Counted from the first letter of the stretch, positions 1 through 8,570 are shown. The stretch is 64,000 nt of DNA from Chitinophaga qingshengii (GCF_014529935.1 NZ_JACVFC010000006.1:310001-374000), one strand, 5' to 3'. The notes: generated from the letters alone by a model not told the origin. Translations and numbers: made by a program.

Positions 1-131
1 TCGGGAATATCGTTTAATGGTTTAAGGTTTTTCAGCTGTTTGCTCCGGTATCCGGTATATATGTTGCCGTTATATCCCTGACCTCGCACATAGCTGGCTG
101 ATATGGTTGCTCCATGACTGTATTGATGACA
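1..131 (-). other. Open frame at the left edge, possible partial gene or remnant
   Basis: On the minus strand one frame stays open from a TAA at 132-134 down to base 1, with a possible GTG start at 87-89. The predicted peptide (…GYNGNIYTGYRSKQLKN…) looks protein-like, but there is no ATG and only about 40 codons are visible. A second minus frame just upstream (about 50-200) also reads protein-like before stopping, so a frameshifted remnant is possible. I do not recognise the family. The rest of 132-302 shows nothing I can support. Confidence 0.15.
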
Positions 132-302
132 TTAAGACCTACCGGAGATACCGGTATGCTGAAGCGGAAAAGATACCTGCCATCGCAAAATTATCTTTCT
201 TATGTTGACTAATTGCTTCATTCCGAATGTTTAACAAAAAAGAAATGGTAGGTTAAAAATAACATCTTTTTCACAAAAAGAAGTCTTTTTTCTTATAGTC
301 AT

Positions 303-352
303 AAAAACGCAACGGCGGAAGGCCGTTAATGACCTTCCGCCGTTGCGTTTTT
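303..352 (-). terminator. Intrinsic terminator of the glycosidase operon
   Basis: The arms at 303-322 and 333-352 form a perfect 20-bp inverted repeat with a 10-nt loop. The arms end in A5/T5 runs, so it could work on both strands. It lies 25 bp past the stop of the last gene of the minus-strand glycosidase operon. Confidence 0.9.
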
Positions 353-377
353 CATACTCTTTGCAGCCGGATACCGG

Positions 378-1721
378 CTACTCCAGCATCAGCTCGATAA
401 CCGGAATTTCAACGTCAGGCTTCCGTACGGGCACATCCACGACTAACGCGCCTTTATCGTCGCCTTTCATTTTCAGTTCAGATCCGTCATGCAGAAACTG
501 TGCATATTTCACTTTGCCTTTTAATCCGGGCAGGGCTATACGTTGCAATGGGTAATCCAGCAGGTGCACATACAATCTTTTCGTGTCAGGATTATAAGTG
601 AGCAGGGTGTTGTCCGGCCGCTGAATATCAGCAGGCGCTTCGGTACAACCGTAGATAGAGCGGCTGTTGACTTTCATCCAGGCGCCCATACCGGCTAACC
701 TTTCCTGGGCGCGGGAATCGATTAGCCCACGGGAGGTAGGCCCCACGTTGAGTAATACGTTACCGCCCTTGCTTACCGATTCAATCAGCAACACCAGCAA
801 CTGTTTATTGTCTTTCCAGGTGGTCTCGTCCCGGTAATAACCCCAGGAGCCGGAAAAGGTCTGACAGGTTTCCCAGTGTACACGCTTACCGTTACGGGTA
901 GGCCATTCGGACACCTTGTATTGCTCCGGCGTCACAAAATCGCCGCCATCATCATATTCTTCCAGGTCCAGCCGGTCGTTAATGATAATGCCCGGTTGCA
1001 GCTTACGCACCATTTTTATCAGCTCAATGGAATTCCAGTCGTTATGGTCCTTGCCATGATCACCCGGGTAAGAGAAGTCGGTCCACAGGATATCTATCTT
1101 ACCATAATTCGTCATCAGCTCCTTCACCTGGTTAAACAGGTAAGTGCGGTACTTAGACATATCCCGGGCCTGATTCAGCCGCTCATATTCCTGTGCATTG
1201 TTGGTACGTTGCGGGTGTACCCGGTCCACAGTAAAGTCCGGATGATGCCAGTCAATCAGTGAATAATAGAAGCCCACTTTCAGTCCTTCTGCCCGGAAAG
1301 CTTCTACCCATTCCTTGATCAGGTCTTTTTTGATGGCGGTCTTCGTGGCTTTATAATCCGTGAATTTGGAATCAAACAGACAGAATCCCTCATGGTGTTT
1401 TGTAGTGATGACCGCATACTTCATACCGGCTTCTCTAGCCATACGCGCCCATTCGCGGGGATTGTACAGGTCCGGATCGAAGTTATCGAAGTACTTCTGG
1501 TAAGCGCTGTCCGTCATGCGTTCGTAGTTTTTAATCCACTCGTGACGGGCAGGCAGGGAATACAAACCCCAGTGGATAAACATACCAAAACGGTCATGCA
1601 GCCACCAGGCCAGCCGCTTTTCTTTTTGTTCGGGTGTTTCGTTAAAAATCTTTTTTTGTGCCTGTACCTGTATTTGCAGGCAGCACAGCAGGGTCATAAT
1701 GGCGAATGTCAGCTTTTTCAT
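378..1721 (-). CDS. Secreted alpha-L-fucosidase, GH29 (single catalytic domain)
   Basis: This 447-residue protein is a glycoside hydrolase family 29 alpha-L-fucosidase, which removes terminal fucose from glycans with retention of configuration. The N-terminal signal peptide ends near AQA at about residue 22. The family hallmark HDRFGMFIHWGLYS follows, then a TTKHHEGF segment and DILWTDFSYPG, whose Asp sits where GH29 keeps its nucleophile. It is close to the bare catalytic domain in length, with only a short beta-sandwich end. It is the last gene of a three-gene minus-strand operon, 33 bp after a clan GH-D-like enzyme, with a perfect terminator downstream. Export places it in the periplasm or outside the cell. 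A preference for alpha-1,2, 1,3 or 1,6 linkages cannot be read from sequence. Confidence 0.93.
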   Translation of the reverse strand: MKKLTFAIMTLLCCLQIQVQAQKKIFNETPEQKEKRLAWWLHDRFGMFIHWGLYSLPARHEWIKNYERMTDSAYQKYFDNFDPDLYNPREWARMAREAGMKYAVITTKHHEGFCLFDSKFTDYKATKTAIKKDLIKEWVEAFRAEGLKVGFYYSLIDWHHPDFTVDRVHPQRTNNAQEYERLNQARDMSKYRTYLFNQVKELMTNYGKIDILWTDFSYPGDHGKDHNDWNSIELIKMVRKLQPGIIINDRLDLEEYDDGGDFVTPEQYKVSEWPTRNGKRVHWETCQTFSGSWGYYRDETTWKDNKQLLVLLIESVSKGGNVLLNVGPTSRGLIDSRAQERLAGMGAWMKVNSRSIYGCTEAPADIQRPDNTLLTYNPDTKRLYVHLLDYPLQRIALPGLKGKVKYAQFLHDGSELKMKGDDKGALVVDVPVRKPDVEIPVIELMLE

Positions 1722-1754
1722 AAATAAGCATTAAATGGAGTTGTTGATTAAGGT

Positions 1755-3914
1755 TTATTCGGCCACCAGCCAGGTATATCCGGAGGCAGGAATCGTCACT
1801 TTCACATGGGCGGTATACTGACGGTCAAGGGTATACGTTTTCAACGGGCCTTCTTTCTCCCTTATTTTTACGGTTTGGGCAAGACCGCTATAATACAGTG
1901 GCAGCGCTATCTCCCGGGTAACAGGCGCCGTTGTCGGATTGTACAACATCACCATTGCTTTCTGCGGCAGCGCGGCGCTGATATGCATGATACCATCCCA
2001 GTCACGGCCATCAGGGCGACGCAGGTGTATCACATCTGTATTGAGAATATCACGGTATTTTTTATACCAGCTCACCACCTGCTGCACCAGTTGACGGGTC
2101 TTGTCAGTGTCATACAAGCGCGGACCACGGTAACAGGCCTGTACCCCTGCACCATAATACTGCATCATCAGCTGTTCATAGGTATCGAGGTGCTCTTTCA
2201 GCGGCTCCAGGGTAGCATCGGCTCCGCCGCCATGGTATTCACTCAACGGCACAAATCCCCAGCCCATGGAGGGTGTTTTTTCCCAGGTGCCATCAAAAAT
2301 ATTTTGCCGGTTAAGGATCAGCTGTTCTGTCCGGGGCAATGAAAAATTCACCTCCCGGTATCCCAGCGCGATTTTGTTGGTACCATCCATGAAATACCAG
2401 TCAGGTGCGTTGATATATACACCTTTCTCATTCAGGAAATGATATAACCCTTTTTGCAGCTGCATTTGTTTCCATTGGGAGTCCTCTTTGCCACTGTGAC
2501 CGGGATGCGTGGAAGAAGCGCATACATCGCCGGGATAAGGGCCGTCGTTTTCGAAGATATCGAAGCCGGTGGTAGTAATAAAATATTTTAATTTAGCCAG
2601 GTAGCTAAGTCCCCATTTGCTGCCCAGGCAGGGTGCGTTGCCAAAGAAAGCCCCACCGGGTTTACCGGTAGCAGGATTAATCACATCATCTTCATCACTG
2701 ATACGCCTGCTCGAAAACAGGGAGTAACCGCCCAGCATCACTTTTTTACTATGTGCATAATCTGCCAGGGCTTTGTATTTCGTGATATTGGCCGCACTGG
2801 TGTCTTCCATATTGAGACCACTGCCGAAGCTAAGTATCACGCCTTCATAACCGGTGGCCGCACATTGGTCGATGATGTTTTTTACTTTCACCGGATCAGT
2901 ACTCACCAGGTGCATGAAGATGGGGTTTTCCGTTGTCCAGGGCGCCAGCGTGCGGTACATCCGGCGTTTGGCCAGTCCGTTGCGTTCGCGGTCATAACCA
3001 TCGAGCAGCAGTTCATAGGTACGGATAGACTCAAAATGTTCACCGGCAGCCAGGGTAATACCTACCGGCACTTTAGGATGTACTTCCAGCAGGCAGGGAG
3101 TAAGCAGGTCGTAATTCACCTGCGAGGTGTAGGTACTATCTGTTTTCCAGTGAGTGGTTTGATCGCTGAGGCTCGCTGTCATAGCGTTGTTGAACGAGTA
3201 GTTACTTTCCACGTATATGCCATGGGGTGTTTTAATCATCTCCGGACGGCCTACCACGGCAGATTCTTCTTCCGGAGTGGCCAGTATTTCGTTTACTACC
3301 TGGTCCAGCCTGAGCGTTTGTGCGGTACCGTTAGTTATCTCCAGCCATTTGGATAACAGCGGGATACCATCAAATACTTCGTAATGTACTTTCACCGTAA
3401 CGCCCTGTAATTCCGGCGCCTGGGCTTTATAGGTGAAGATCACCGCTTTACCCGTGGCCTGGCGGGGATTGGAACACCAGCGTGCTGCCTTCCAGTTCAG
3501 CACCGGCCGGATATCCGTCAACTCGTGACCGGTATAAATAAAATCATTACTGCCAGCCTGTAGCTGATCGAGCCAGGCGGGCAACAGATAAGCGTTTTGA
3601 CGCTGACCGGTAGCGCCGCCTACCTGGTAGGCGTGACCGTTGATAAAGAGCCGGGCTTCCGGTTTTACGGCGCGCAGCAGTTGTTCACCGCTCACGAGGT
3701 TACGGTAATCCGTACAGATAACGTTAGGGGCCGTACGAAAACTGCGGCTTAGCAGTCCGTTGCCGAGCACGATCGTTTTTTCTTTTTCCGTAGCGGTAGC
3801 GGTAAACCCTTTGGGGTTTACCAGCCAGTCATGGGCCGGCGTTTTCACCTGTGCTGTTGCCAGTGAGGCATACATGCCTGCTGCCAATAACATCAGGGAG
3901 GGCATTTTTTTCAT
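1755..3914 (-). CDS. Secreted glycosidase, clan GH-D-like (alpha-galactosidase-type)
   Basis: This 719-residue exported protein has a signal peptide ending near LATA at residue 20. A large N-terminal beta-sandwich region (about 30-310) resembles those of GH36-type enzymes. A (beta/alpha)8-like core follows, with GYEGVILSFGSG and TTGFDIFENDGPYPGD; the Asp residues of FENDG and YPGD are the best nucleophile candidates. A C-terminal beta domain ends in GYTWLVAE. Being between two GH29 fucosidase genes (25 and 33 bp away) suggests action on the same fucosylated, galactose-containing glycan. The assignment to clan GH-D rests on fold-like pattern only; it could belong to a less characterised family. 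Confidence 0.6.
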   Translation of the reverse strand: MKKMPSLMLLAAGMYASLATAQVKTPAHDWLVNPKGFTATATEKEKTIVLGNGLLSRSFRTAPNVICTDYRNLVSGEQLLRAVKPEARLFINGHAYQVGGATGQRQNAYLLPAWLDQLQAGSNDFIYTGHELTDIRPVLNWKAARWCSNPRQATGKAVIFTYKAQAPELQGVTVKVHYEVFDGIPLLSKWLEITNGTAQTLRLDQVVNEILATPEEESAVVGRPEMIKTPHGIYVESNYSFNNAMTASLSDQTTHWKTDSTYTSQVNYDLLTPCLLEVHPKVPVGITLAAGEHFESIRTYELLLDGYDRERNGLAKRRMYRTLAPWTTENPIFMHLVSTDPVKVKNIIDQCAATGYEGVILSFGSGLNMEDTSAANITKYKALADYAHSKKVMLGGYSLFSSRRISDEDDVINPATGKPGGAFFGNAPCLGSKWGLSYLAKLKYFITTTGFDIFENDGPYPGDVCASSTHPGHSGKEDSQWKQMQLQKGLYHFLNEKGVYINAPDWYFMDGTNKIALGYREVNFSLPRTEQLILNRQNIFDGTWEKTPSMGWGFVPLSEYHGGGADATLEPLKEHLDTYEQLMMQYYGAGVQACYRGPRLYDTDKTRQLVQQVVSWYKKYRDILNTDVIHLRRPDGRDWDGIMHISAALPQKAMVMLYNPTTAPVTREIALPLYYSGLAQTVKIREKEGPLKTYTLDRQYTAHVKVTIPASGYTWLVAE

Positions 3915-3939
3915 TGGTCACTATGATTTTAGCATCTGT

Positions 3940-5724
3940 TTATTTCACCGGTTGCAATATGATCTTTCGCAACCGGAACAATTCCTTTTTGTTGCCCGAT
4001 ACCGGCTTTACGGTCAGGTTATGTTTTCCGGGTTTATCTATATGCAATATACCCACGGCATGATGTATAAACATCAGCGGTTGGTGGGTATCATAATTGC
4101 CGGCAAACAATGTCAGGAAGGGCAACTGCTGGCCATTGAGCGTTACCACGCCCTGTTGGGTAGCGCTTGCCTGATCACAGGCGTAGTCGAGGATCACTTT
4201 ATAATCGCCGGTATCCTGTATATCGAGTGGAAACACCAACGCATCTTCCGGAGCGGTCATGTCGTAAGCACAGTTATCATGTTTCCAGTCACCGAAATAA
4301 TGTGACCAGGTAAACAGTTTGTTTTTCGCAGCGCCATTGTAAACAGCCCATACAGCCGGTATTTCCGCCGCTTTATATTGGTTGCTGACGGTTTGGGTAC
4401 GCAGCTGTGACAGATCGGACTGCTGACCGTCGTATTCCATCACGAGCACTGTATTGCGTGTATCCGGCAGCGTTACCGGCAGTTGTACTGTGGTTTCGCC
4501 AGGTTGCTGGGTAAAGGTCAGCGTTTGCCGGGTGCCCAGTATTTTAATGGATTTCACTTTCGCATCTACACCCGGGATACGCAGTTTCCGGTTGGCTGGC
4601 GTCTCCCATACATGCAGGAATAATTTACCCGGTTTGCTGGTGGTAACGCCCCAGGGCTGTGCCGGGATGAGGCCATAGGTAGTACCATAAATACTTTCAC
4701 CGTATTGTTGTAACCATTTACCCGTAGCTTTCAGGTAGTTGATGGAGTACTGCGGCCATTTACCGTCTCCGTCCGGACCAACGTTCAGCATCAGGTTACC
4801 CCCTTTGGAAGCTACGTTGGACAGGAGGTGTATGATTTCTTCGGGAGATTTAAAGTTGAGATCATGCTGGATATAACCCCAGGAATCGTTGTGGGTATAG
4901 ATAGATTCCCAGGCGCCGTCGATGGGTACCGGCGGCACCTCGGAGTCGCCGAAATCGCGGTAGTCGCCCAGTCCGTGCCCTACCCTGCTACTGAAAAGGC
5001 AGTTAGGCTGCAGTAGCCGCAGACTGTCAATCATCCGTTTGGTTTGTTCAGGCGTGAGTCCTCCCGGCATATCGAACCATACCAGTCCCAGCGGGCCGTA
5101 GTTGGTGAGCAGTTCTCTCAGTTGCGGGATGGATTTGGTGCGATAATATTGCTGGTAATCTTTGTCTTTTGTTTTGAAGTCCCAACTATTGCCGCCGCCG
5201 TTAGGTTCGTGCCAGTCGAGGAATTGGGAGTAGTAGAATCCGAACTGTATGCCATTATCACGGCAGGCCCTGGAGAGTGCTTTCATCGGATCTTTACCGT
5301 AGGGAGATGCCTTTACGATATCGAAGTCGGTTACTTTCGAGTCGAACATGCTGAAACCTTCATGATGTTTAGCCGTGATAACGAGGTATTTCACACCTGC
5401 TTCGCGGGCTATGGTAGCCCATTCGTCAGCGTCGAAGCCTTGCGGGTTGAATGTTTTGGCGACCTGTGCATATTCCGCCGCCGGTGCTTTGGCGCGGTTC
5501 ATGATCCATTCACCGCTGCCGTAGTAACTGCTGTCTTTCCAGCGACCGCCGAGTTTGGAGTATAGACCCCAGTGTATAAAAAGTCCAAATTTGGCTTCTG
5601 TAAACCATTTCAGGCCCGGGTGGGTGGGGTTACCACCTGATTTTGTCCACATGTCGGGCATATCCTGCGCAAATAGAGCAGAACACAGACATACCGTCCA
5701 TAGCAACAGTGCAAATCGTTTCAT
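3940..5724 (-). CDS. Secreted alpha-L-fucosidase, GH29, with C-terminal accessory domain
   Basis: This 594-residue protein is a second GH29 alpha-L-fucosidase and the first gene of the operon. The signal peptide ends at about residue 19 (SALFAQ). The catalytic part has FGLFIHWGLYSKLGG, ITAKHHEGFSMFDS and LGLVWFDMPGG, where the Asp of WFD matches the nucleophile position. From about residue 350 there is the usual beta-sandwich, and from about 440 an extra domain of roughly 150 residues (…ALVFPLDIQDTGDYKV…) that resembles the carbohydrate-binding extension of some Bacteroidota fucosidases. The other GH29 in this operon lacks it, so the two probably differ in substrate. No regulator is encoded next to the operon. 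Confidence 0.93.
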   Translation of the reverse strand: MKRFALLLWTVCLCSALFAQDMPDMWTKSGGNPTHPGLKWFTEAKFGLFIHWGLYSKLGGRWKDSSYYGSGEWIMNRAKAPAAEYAQVAKTFNPQGFDADEWATIAREAGVKYLVITAKHHEGFSMFDSKVTDFDIVKASPYGKDPMKALSRACRDNGIQFGFYYSQFLDWHEPNGGGNSWDFKTKDKDYQQYYRTKSIPQLRELLTNYGPLGLVWFDMPGGLTPEQTKRMIDSLRLLQPNCLFSSRVGHGLGDYRDFGDSEVPPVPIDGAWESIYTHNDSWGYIQHDLNFKSPEEIIHLLSNVASKGGNLMLNVGPDGDGKWPQYSINYLKATGKWLQQYGESIYGTTYGLIPAQPWGVTTSKPGKLFLHVWETPANRKLRIPGVDAKVKSIKILGTRQTLTFTQQPGETTVQLPVTLPDTRNTVLVMEYDGQQSDLSQLRTQTVSNQYKAAEIPAVWAVYNGAAKNKLFTWSHYFGDWKHDNCAYDMTAPEDALVFPLDIQDTGDYKVILDYACDQASATQQGVVTLNGQQLPFLTLFAGNYDTHQPLMFIHHAVGILHIDKPGKHNLTVKPVSGNKKELFRLRKIILQPVK

Positions 5725-5927
5725 AACGCTGAATTTTTTATAGCATCGGTCAAAAAATATACATAAGCAGCGGCATCTGCAAGTGTCTGGAAAATGCTAT
5801 CAGGGATAGGGAAAATGCTACAAGAAAAGGTAGCGTGGAAGACTATACGCCGTATTAACGAACGGTTAACCAATTATTCAGCATGTAATTTTTATCTTCG
5901 GTGCCAGAAGTTAAGAATGTACCCTGC

Positions 5928-6035
5928 ATGATAACTTCCTCAACCATAACAATCATCTTATTCAAACATATTACTAGGCTTCAATTTCGATTATTACATC
6001 TGTCAGTGCTCTACATTTCTGCAGATGACATGTGA
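5928..6035 (+). CDS. Possible leader peptide, Thr/Ile/Leu-rich
   Basis: A 35-codon ORF begins with ATG at 5928 and starts MITSSTITIILF, so Thr and Ile codons are clustered at its beginning as in amino-acid attenuator leader peptides. It ends 11 bp before a strong intrinsic terminator. A TATCTTCG element at 5893-5900 is one base off the Bacteroidota -7 box. No biosynthetic operon follows; the next gene is a broken alpha/beta hydrolase. It may be chance, a displaced attenuator, or part of a small RNA. Confidence 0.3.
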   Translation: MITSSTITIILFKHITRLQFRLLHLSVLYISADDM

Positions 6036-6046
6036 ATGTTTTTCAG

Positions 6047-6082
6047 GCCCTTGCTGCATTGTCACAGCGAGGGCTATTTTTT
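6047..6082 (+). terminator. Intrinsic terminator after the leader-like ORF
   Basis: GCCCTTGCTG at 6047-6056 pairs with CAGCGAGGGC at 6065-6074 with one wobble, followed by a run of seven T at 6077-6083. It ends a plus-strand transcript of about 180 nt with no long ORF, so a small RNA or an attenuated leader is implied. Confidence 0.75.
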
Positions 6083-6232
6083 TGCGGGAATGGGAAACGG
6101 GAAGTACTGCTGTTGTATTGCAGTTGAGGCGTATTACTACGACGATGTTTCTCATGTTTGTTAATACTGGTAACCGCGAACCTGTGTAGCGCCACTTTAT
6201 TGTACATTTAGCGTATAAACGCAGATCCAGCA

Positions 6233-6625
6233 ATGCCCCTCTCAGAGCAATTTGCTACCGGTTATGTTATTTCAAGGGATGGAACAAGGATTGGTTATAG
6301 ACAAACCGGGTCCGGACCGGGCGTTGCGAAGAAACAAACCGGCGATGAGGTGACCTATAAAGCCTTAATACCGACCATGCATTACGATCTCATACTGGTA
6401 GGTGAGTCACCCCAACTGATAGACCAGTGTAAAGACATTAAAGCAGCCATGCTACTGATGGGTGGAACCAGGAGTCAACGTTATCTTAAACTGGCACTGG
6501 ATACGTTAAGTACTGCTTTGCCTGCGGCAAAGCGTATAACATTTCGCTGTTTGGGACATACCGCCGCTGATAACGATAATAGTCCCGAAAAAGTTGCCAA
6601 AGCGTTAATGGACTTTTTTCAATAA
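6233..6625 (+). pseudogene. Alpha/beta-hydrolase gene with large internal deletion
   Basis: The 130-residue reading frame joins the two ends of an alpha/beta-hydrolase. The start (GYVISRDGTRIGYRQTGSGPG) is the usual first beta-strands just before the HGG oxyanion segment. It jumps at about 6325 to a C-terminal part (KALIPTMHYD…, LLMGGTRSQRYLKLALD, FRCLGHTAADN) that carries the catalytic His loop. The middle, with the GxSxG nucleophile elbow and cap, is missing; compared with full-length relatives of about 270 residues roughly 140 residues are lost in frame. The product cannot be an active hydrolase. It directly precedes the DnaA-box region, so the deletion may be a scar of rearrangement there. 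Confidence 0.75.
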
Positions 6626-6887
6626 GGCATCTTCCCTTAAGTTGACTGGTTAAGGCATTCGGGCTACAAAGCAAAACAGTCTCCCCGTTAACTGTTGCTG
6701 ACAAACATATTGCGGCTGTCACCATCCGGTGGTAGCGTTCAACAACGCAGTGGGCGTGACTTTCCTGGCGCTGCTTATTCCCTGATATCATTTATGGTCT
6801 GTCAGCAGGCGCTTTCCCCGAGGGGAGTTGAGCTATACCCTGCCGATCTCCCTGCCACATCATCCTTTCAACGGCTCTCGTTTATCA

Positions 6888-7064
6888 TGTGGATAACGTT
6901 TGTGGATAAACCGTTCATTTCACCTTTCCCAATCGTCAACCAGGCATACCACCCTCTCTACAGTCAAGGCTTCCGAAGGTTATCAACACTCCTGTGGATA
7001 TCGTATGTGGATACCTGTTAATAACTGTGGATAAATAACCCAAAACAGCCAATCCTTATCCATA
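6888..7064. other. Cluster of seven DnaA boxes (candidate replication origin)
   Basis: Matches to TTATCCACA or its complement lie at 6888-6896, 6901-6909 and 7026-7034 (perfect, TGTGGATAA), and with one mismatch at 6980-6988 (TTATCAACA), 6993-7001 (TGTGGATAT), 7006-7014 (TGTGGATAC) and 7056-7064 (TTATCCATA). Five face one way and two the other. Elsewhere in the window I noticed only isolated copies inside genes (near 16905, 18648 and 56797). Such density in non-coding DNA is the standard signature of a bacterial chromosomal origin. In Bacteroidota the origin is often not beside dnaA, so the lack of dnaA here is not evidence against it. Confidence 0.65.
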
Positions 7065-7438
7065 AAGGGTTTCAGTCAACCTCAACAGCATTTGCATTTG
7101 TTAATCCGAGGGCGTTAAGATTCTATTAACTAAACCAGCGGGGATTGCCAGTAATATTACGGTCCTAACACTGCGTTATGAAAACCAGTAACAAATGAAA
7201 TGCATACATCTAACAAATATCTCAGCTAAACCCCAATCGGCTTGTCCAGGCCAGTTGGATTTTTTTTCTAATTATTGTTATCTGCCGGCATGGTTTAAAC
7301 CGCAGCACTTTATAGGCTACGGCAGGTTATCATAGAACGTTGCTTTTTCGGTGCATTTATAGTCGTTATTCTTCTCTTTTCCGGCTTATCTGAGTTTGCC
7401 TTTCTCCAGATTTCCCCTCCCTCACAAACACTTTTTAC

Positions 7439-7462
7439 TGAATAAATATTCACTTATATTTG
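7439..7462 (+). promoter_or_regulatory. tetR promoter with operator palindrome
   Basis: A TATATTTG box at 7455-7462 matches the Bacteroidota -7 consensus TAnnTTTG exactly. Just upstream, at 7439-7452, lies TGAATAAATATTCA, a near-palindrome placed between the -33 and -7 regions where a repressor would block RNA polymerase. A 13/14 match recurs before the downstream usp gene, suggesting TetR autoregulation. Confidence 0.6.
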
Positions 7463-7466
7463 TATC

Positions 7467-8039
7467 GTGAAATTGAAAGACGATAAGAAGTATGCCCGTA
7501 TTTTCGGGGCTGTGCTCAAGCTGGTAACTAAAAAGGGGCTGGCCGGCATGACCATGGGGGATATTTCAAAAGAAGCAGGTATTGCTACCGGCACCCTGTA
7601 TGTTTATTTCGATAATAAGGATGCGCTCATTAATGCGTTGTTCGCTGCCTGCCGGGAGAATTCCGTTATGGTATCCTTCCGGGGATATGATGCACAGCAG
7701 CCATTCAAACCCGGCTTCCGGAGCATCTGGATGAATATACTCCGTTACCGGCTGCACAATTTTGAAGAGTTCATCTTCCAGGAACAGTGTTACCACTCTC
7801 CCTACATTACTGCCGCTACCCGTGAAAAAGCGCGACAGCTGGCTGAACCGCTTTATGCGCTGATAGCCAGGGGACAAAAGGAACAACTGATCAAAAACCT
7901 GGAACCGGATATATTGGTCGCCTTTATTATCGGCGCCATGAATGAACTGGTGAAACAAATCCACTACACCGGATCAACACTCACCAAAACAAGGATGAAC
8001 ACTACCTTCGACCTTTGCTGGGACGCTATCAAAGCCTGA
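7467..8039 (+). CDS. TetR-family transcriptional regulator
   Basis: This 190-residue protein has a typical TetR N-terminal helix-turn-helix (about residues 8-55, with MTMGDISKEAGIATGTLYVYF) and a divergent ligand-binding C-terminal domain. It starts with GTG at 7467, only 4 nt after an exact -7 box, so the mRNA may be leaderless; the next ATG would cut the HTH. A universal-stress gene follows 46 bp later and is probably in the same unit. Matching palindromes before both genes are likely operators. The ligand is unknown. Confidence 0.88.
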   Translation: MKLKDDKKYARIFGAVLKLVTKKGLAGMTMGDISKEAGIATGTLYVYFDNKDALINALFAACRENSVMVSFRGYDAQQPFKPGFRSIWMNILRYRLHNFEEFIFQEQCYHSPYITAATREKARQLAEPLYALIARGQKEQLIKNLEPDILVAFIIGAMNELVKQIHYTGSTLTKTRMNTTFDLCWDAIKA

Positions 8040-8053
8040 GAACAGATCATAAA

Positions 8054-8067
8054 TGAATAATTATTCA
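8054..8067. promoter_or_regulatory. Perfect 14-bp palindrome before usp, probable TetR operator
   Basis: TGAATAATTATTCA is a perfect palindrome and differs by one base from the site in the tetR promoter at 7439-7452. It sits 19-32 bp before the preferred usp start at 8086. It also argues against the more upstream in-frame ATG at 8053, which would put the operator inside the coding region. Confidence 0.6.
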
Positions 8068-8085
8068 CAAATAAATACACCGCAT

Positions 8086-8523
8086 ATGGCAGAAATATTG
8101 ATCGCAGTTGACCTGGGTCCTTTCTCTGAACACGTGATCAACACAGGTGTCGAGCTGGCCAACCAAATGAACGCCTCCATCACACTGTTCACCGTGATCG
8201 AAATCAGCATGGGCCTCGGCCTGCCGGAAACCGGACCCGTATTTACCGATGACATACAAGGCAGGATCAAGGAAGCAGAAGACATCTTACAAGGCTACAA
8301 AGACAAGTACCCGGCTGCCAATATCAACATCCGTGTAACAACCGGCAATCCGAAAAATGAAACGCTCGATGAGGCACACGATGTACAGGCAGCTATGCTG
8401 ATCGTCGGTACCCATGGACGCACCGGACTCAATCACATGCTGGTAGGCAGCACGGCAGAATACATCATCCGCCATGCCCGTATACCCGTACTCGTGGTTC
8501 CCTACAACAAAGAAGAACACTAA
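8086..8523 (+). CDS. Universal stress protein (UspA family)
   Basis: This 145-residue single-domain Usp has the start MAEILIAVDLGPFSEH, the phosphate-binding segment GTHGRTGLNHMLVGSTAEYIIRHA written here as its GTHGR and GSTAEYI parts, and the closing strand ARIPVLVVP. The G-2x-G-9x-G(S/T) pattern indicates an ATP-binding type. The ATG at 8086 was chosen because it begins at the first beta strand; the ATG at 8053 would add 11 unlikely residues over a palindromic operator. It probably belongs with the upstream TetR gene and would be derepressed by the TetR ligand. Confidence 0.88.
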   Translation: MAEILIAVDLGPFSEHVINTGVELANQMNASITLFTVIEISMGLGLPETGPVFTDDIQGRIKEAEDILQGYKDKYPAANINIRVTTGNPKNETLDEAHDVQAAMLIVGTHGRTGLNHMLVGSTAEYIIRHARIPVLVVPYNKEEH

Positions 8524-8570
8524 GTAACAATACTTCCAGACAACAGCAAACGGCCCTGTCTGTTGCAGAT

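Larger units (their letters stand above)
5725..6232. other. Gene-poor stretch between the glycosidase operon and the broken hydrolase gene
   Basis: These 508 bp lie between divergent genes. A 35-codon leader-like ORF (5928-6035) and a strong plus-strand terminator (6047-6082) are the only structures I can support. The first 200 bp should contain the minus-strand operon promoter, but no TAnnTTTG box in good position was found. Confidence 0.5.
6626..7466. other. 841-bp non-coding region with DnaA-box cluster (candidate oriC)
   Basis: No credible gene is present between the broken hydrolase and tetR. The middle holds seven DnaA-box-like 9-mers. The right part has AT-rich runs (about 7259-7284, with eight T) that could serve as an unwinding element. 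Protein genes lie on the minus strand to the left (378-5724) and on the plus strand to the right (7467-12416), as expected if forks leave from here, although the short broken hydrolase gene on the left is plus-strand. A GC-skew switch was not computed. Confidence 0.55.

Noticed and set aside
6003..6233. 76-codon minus-strand frame between the glycosidase operon and the broken hydrolase
   Set aside because: It runs through the plus-strand terminator and has no family features.
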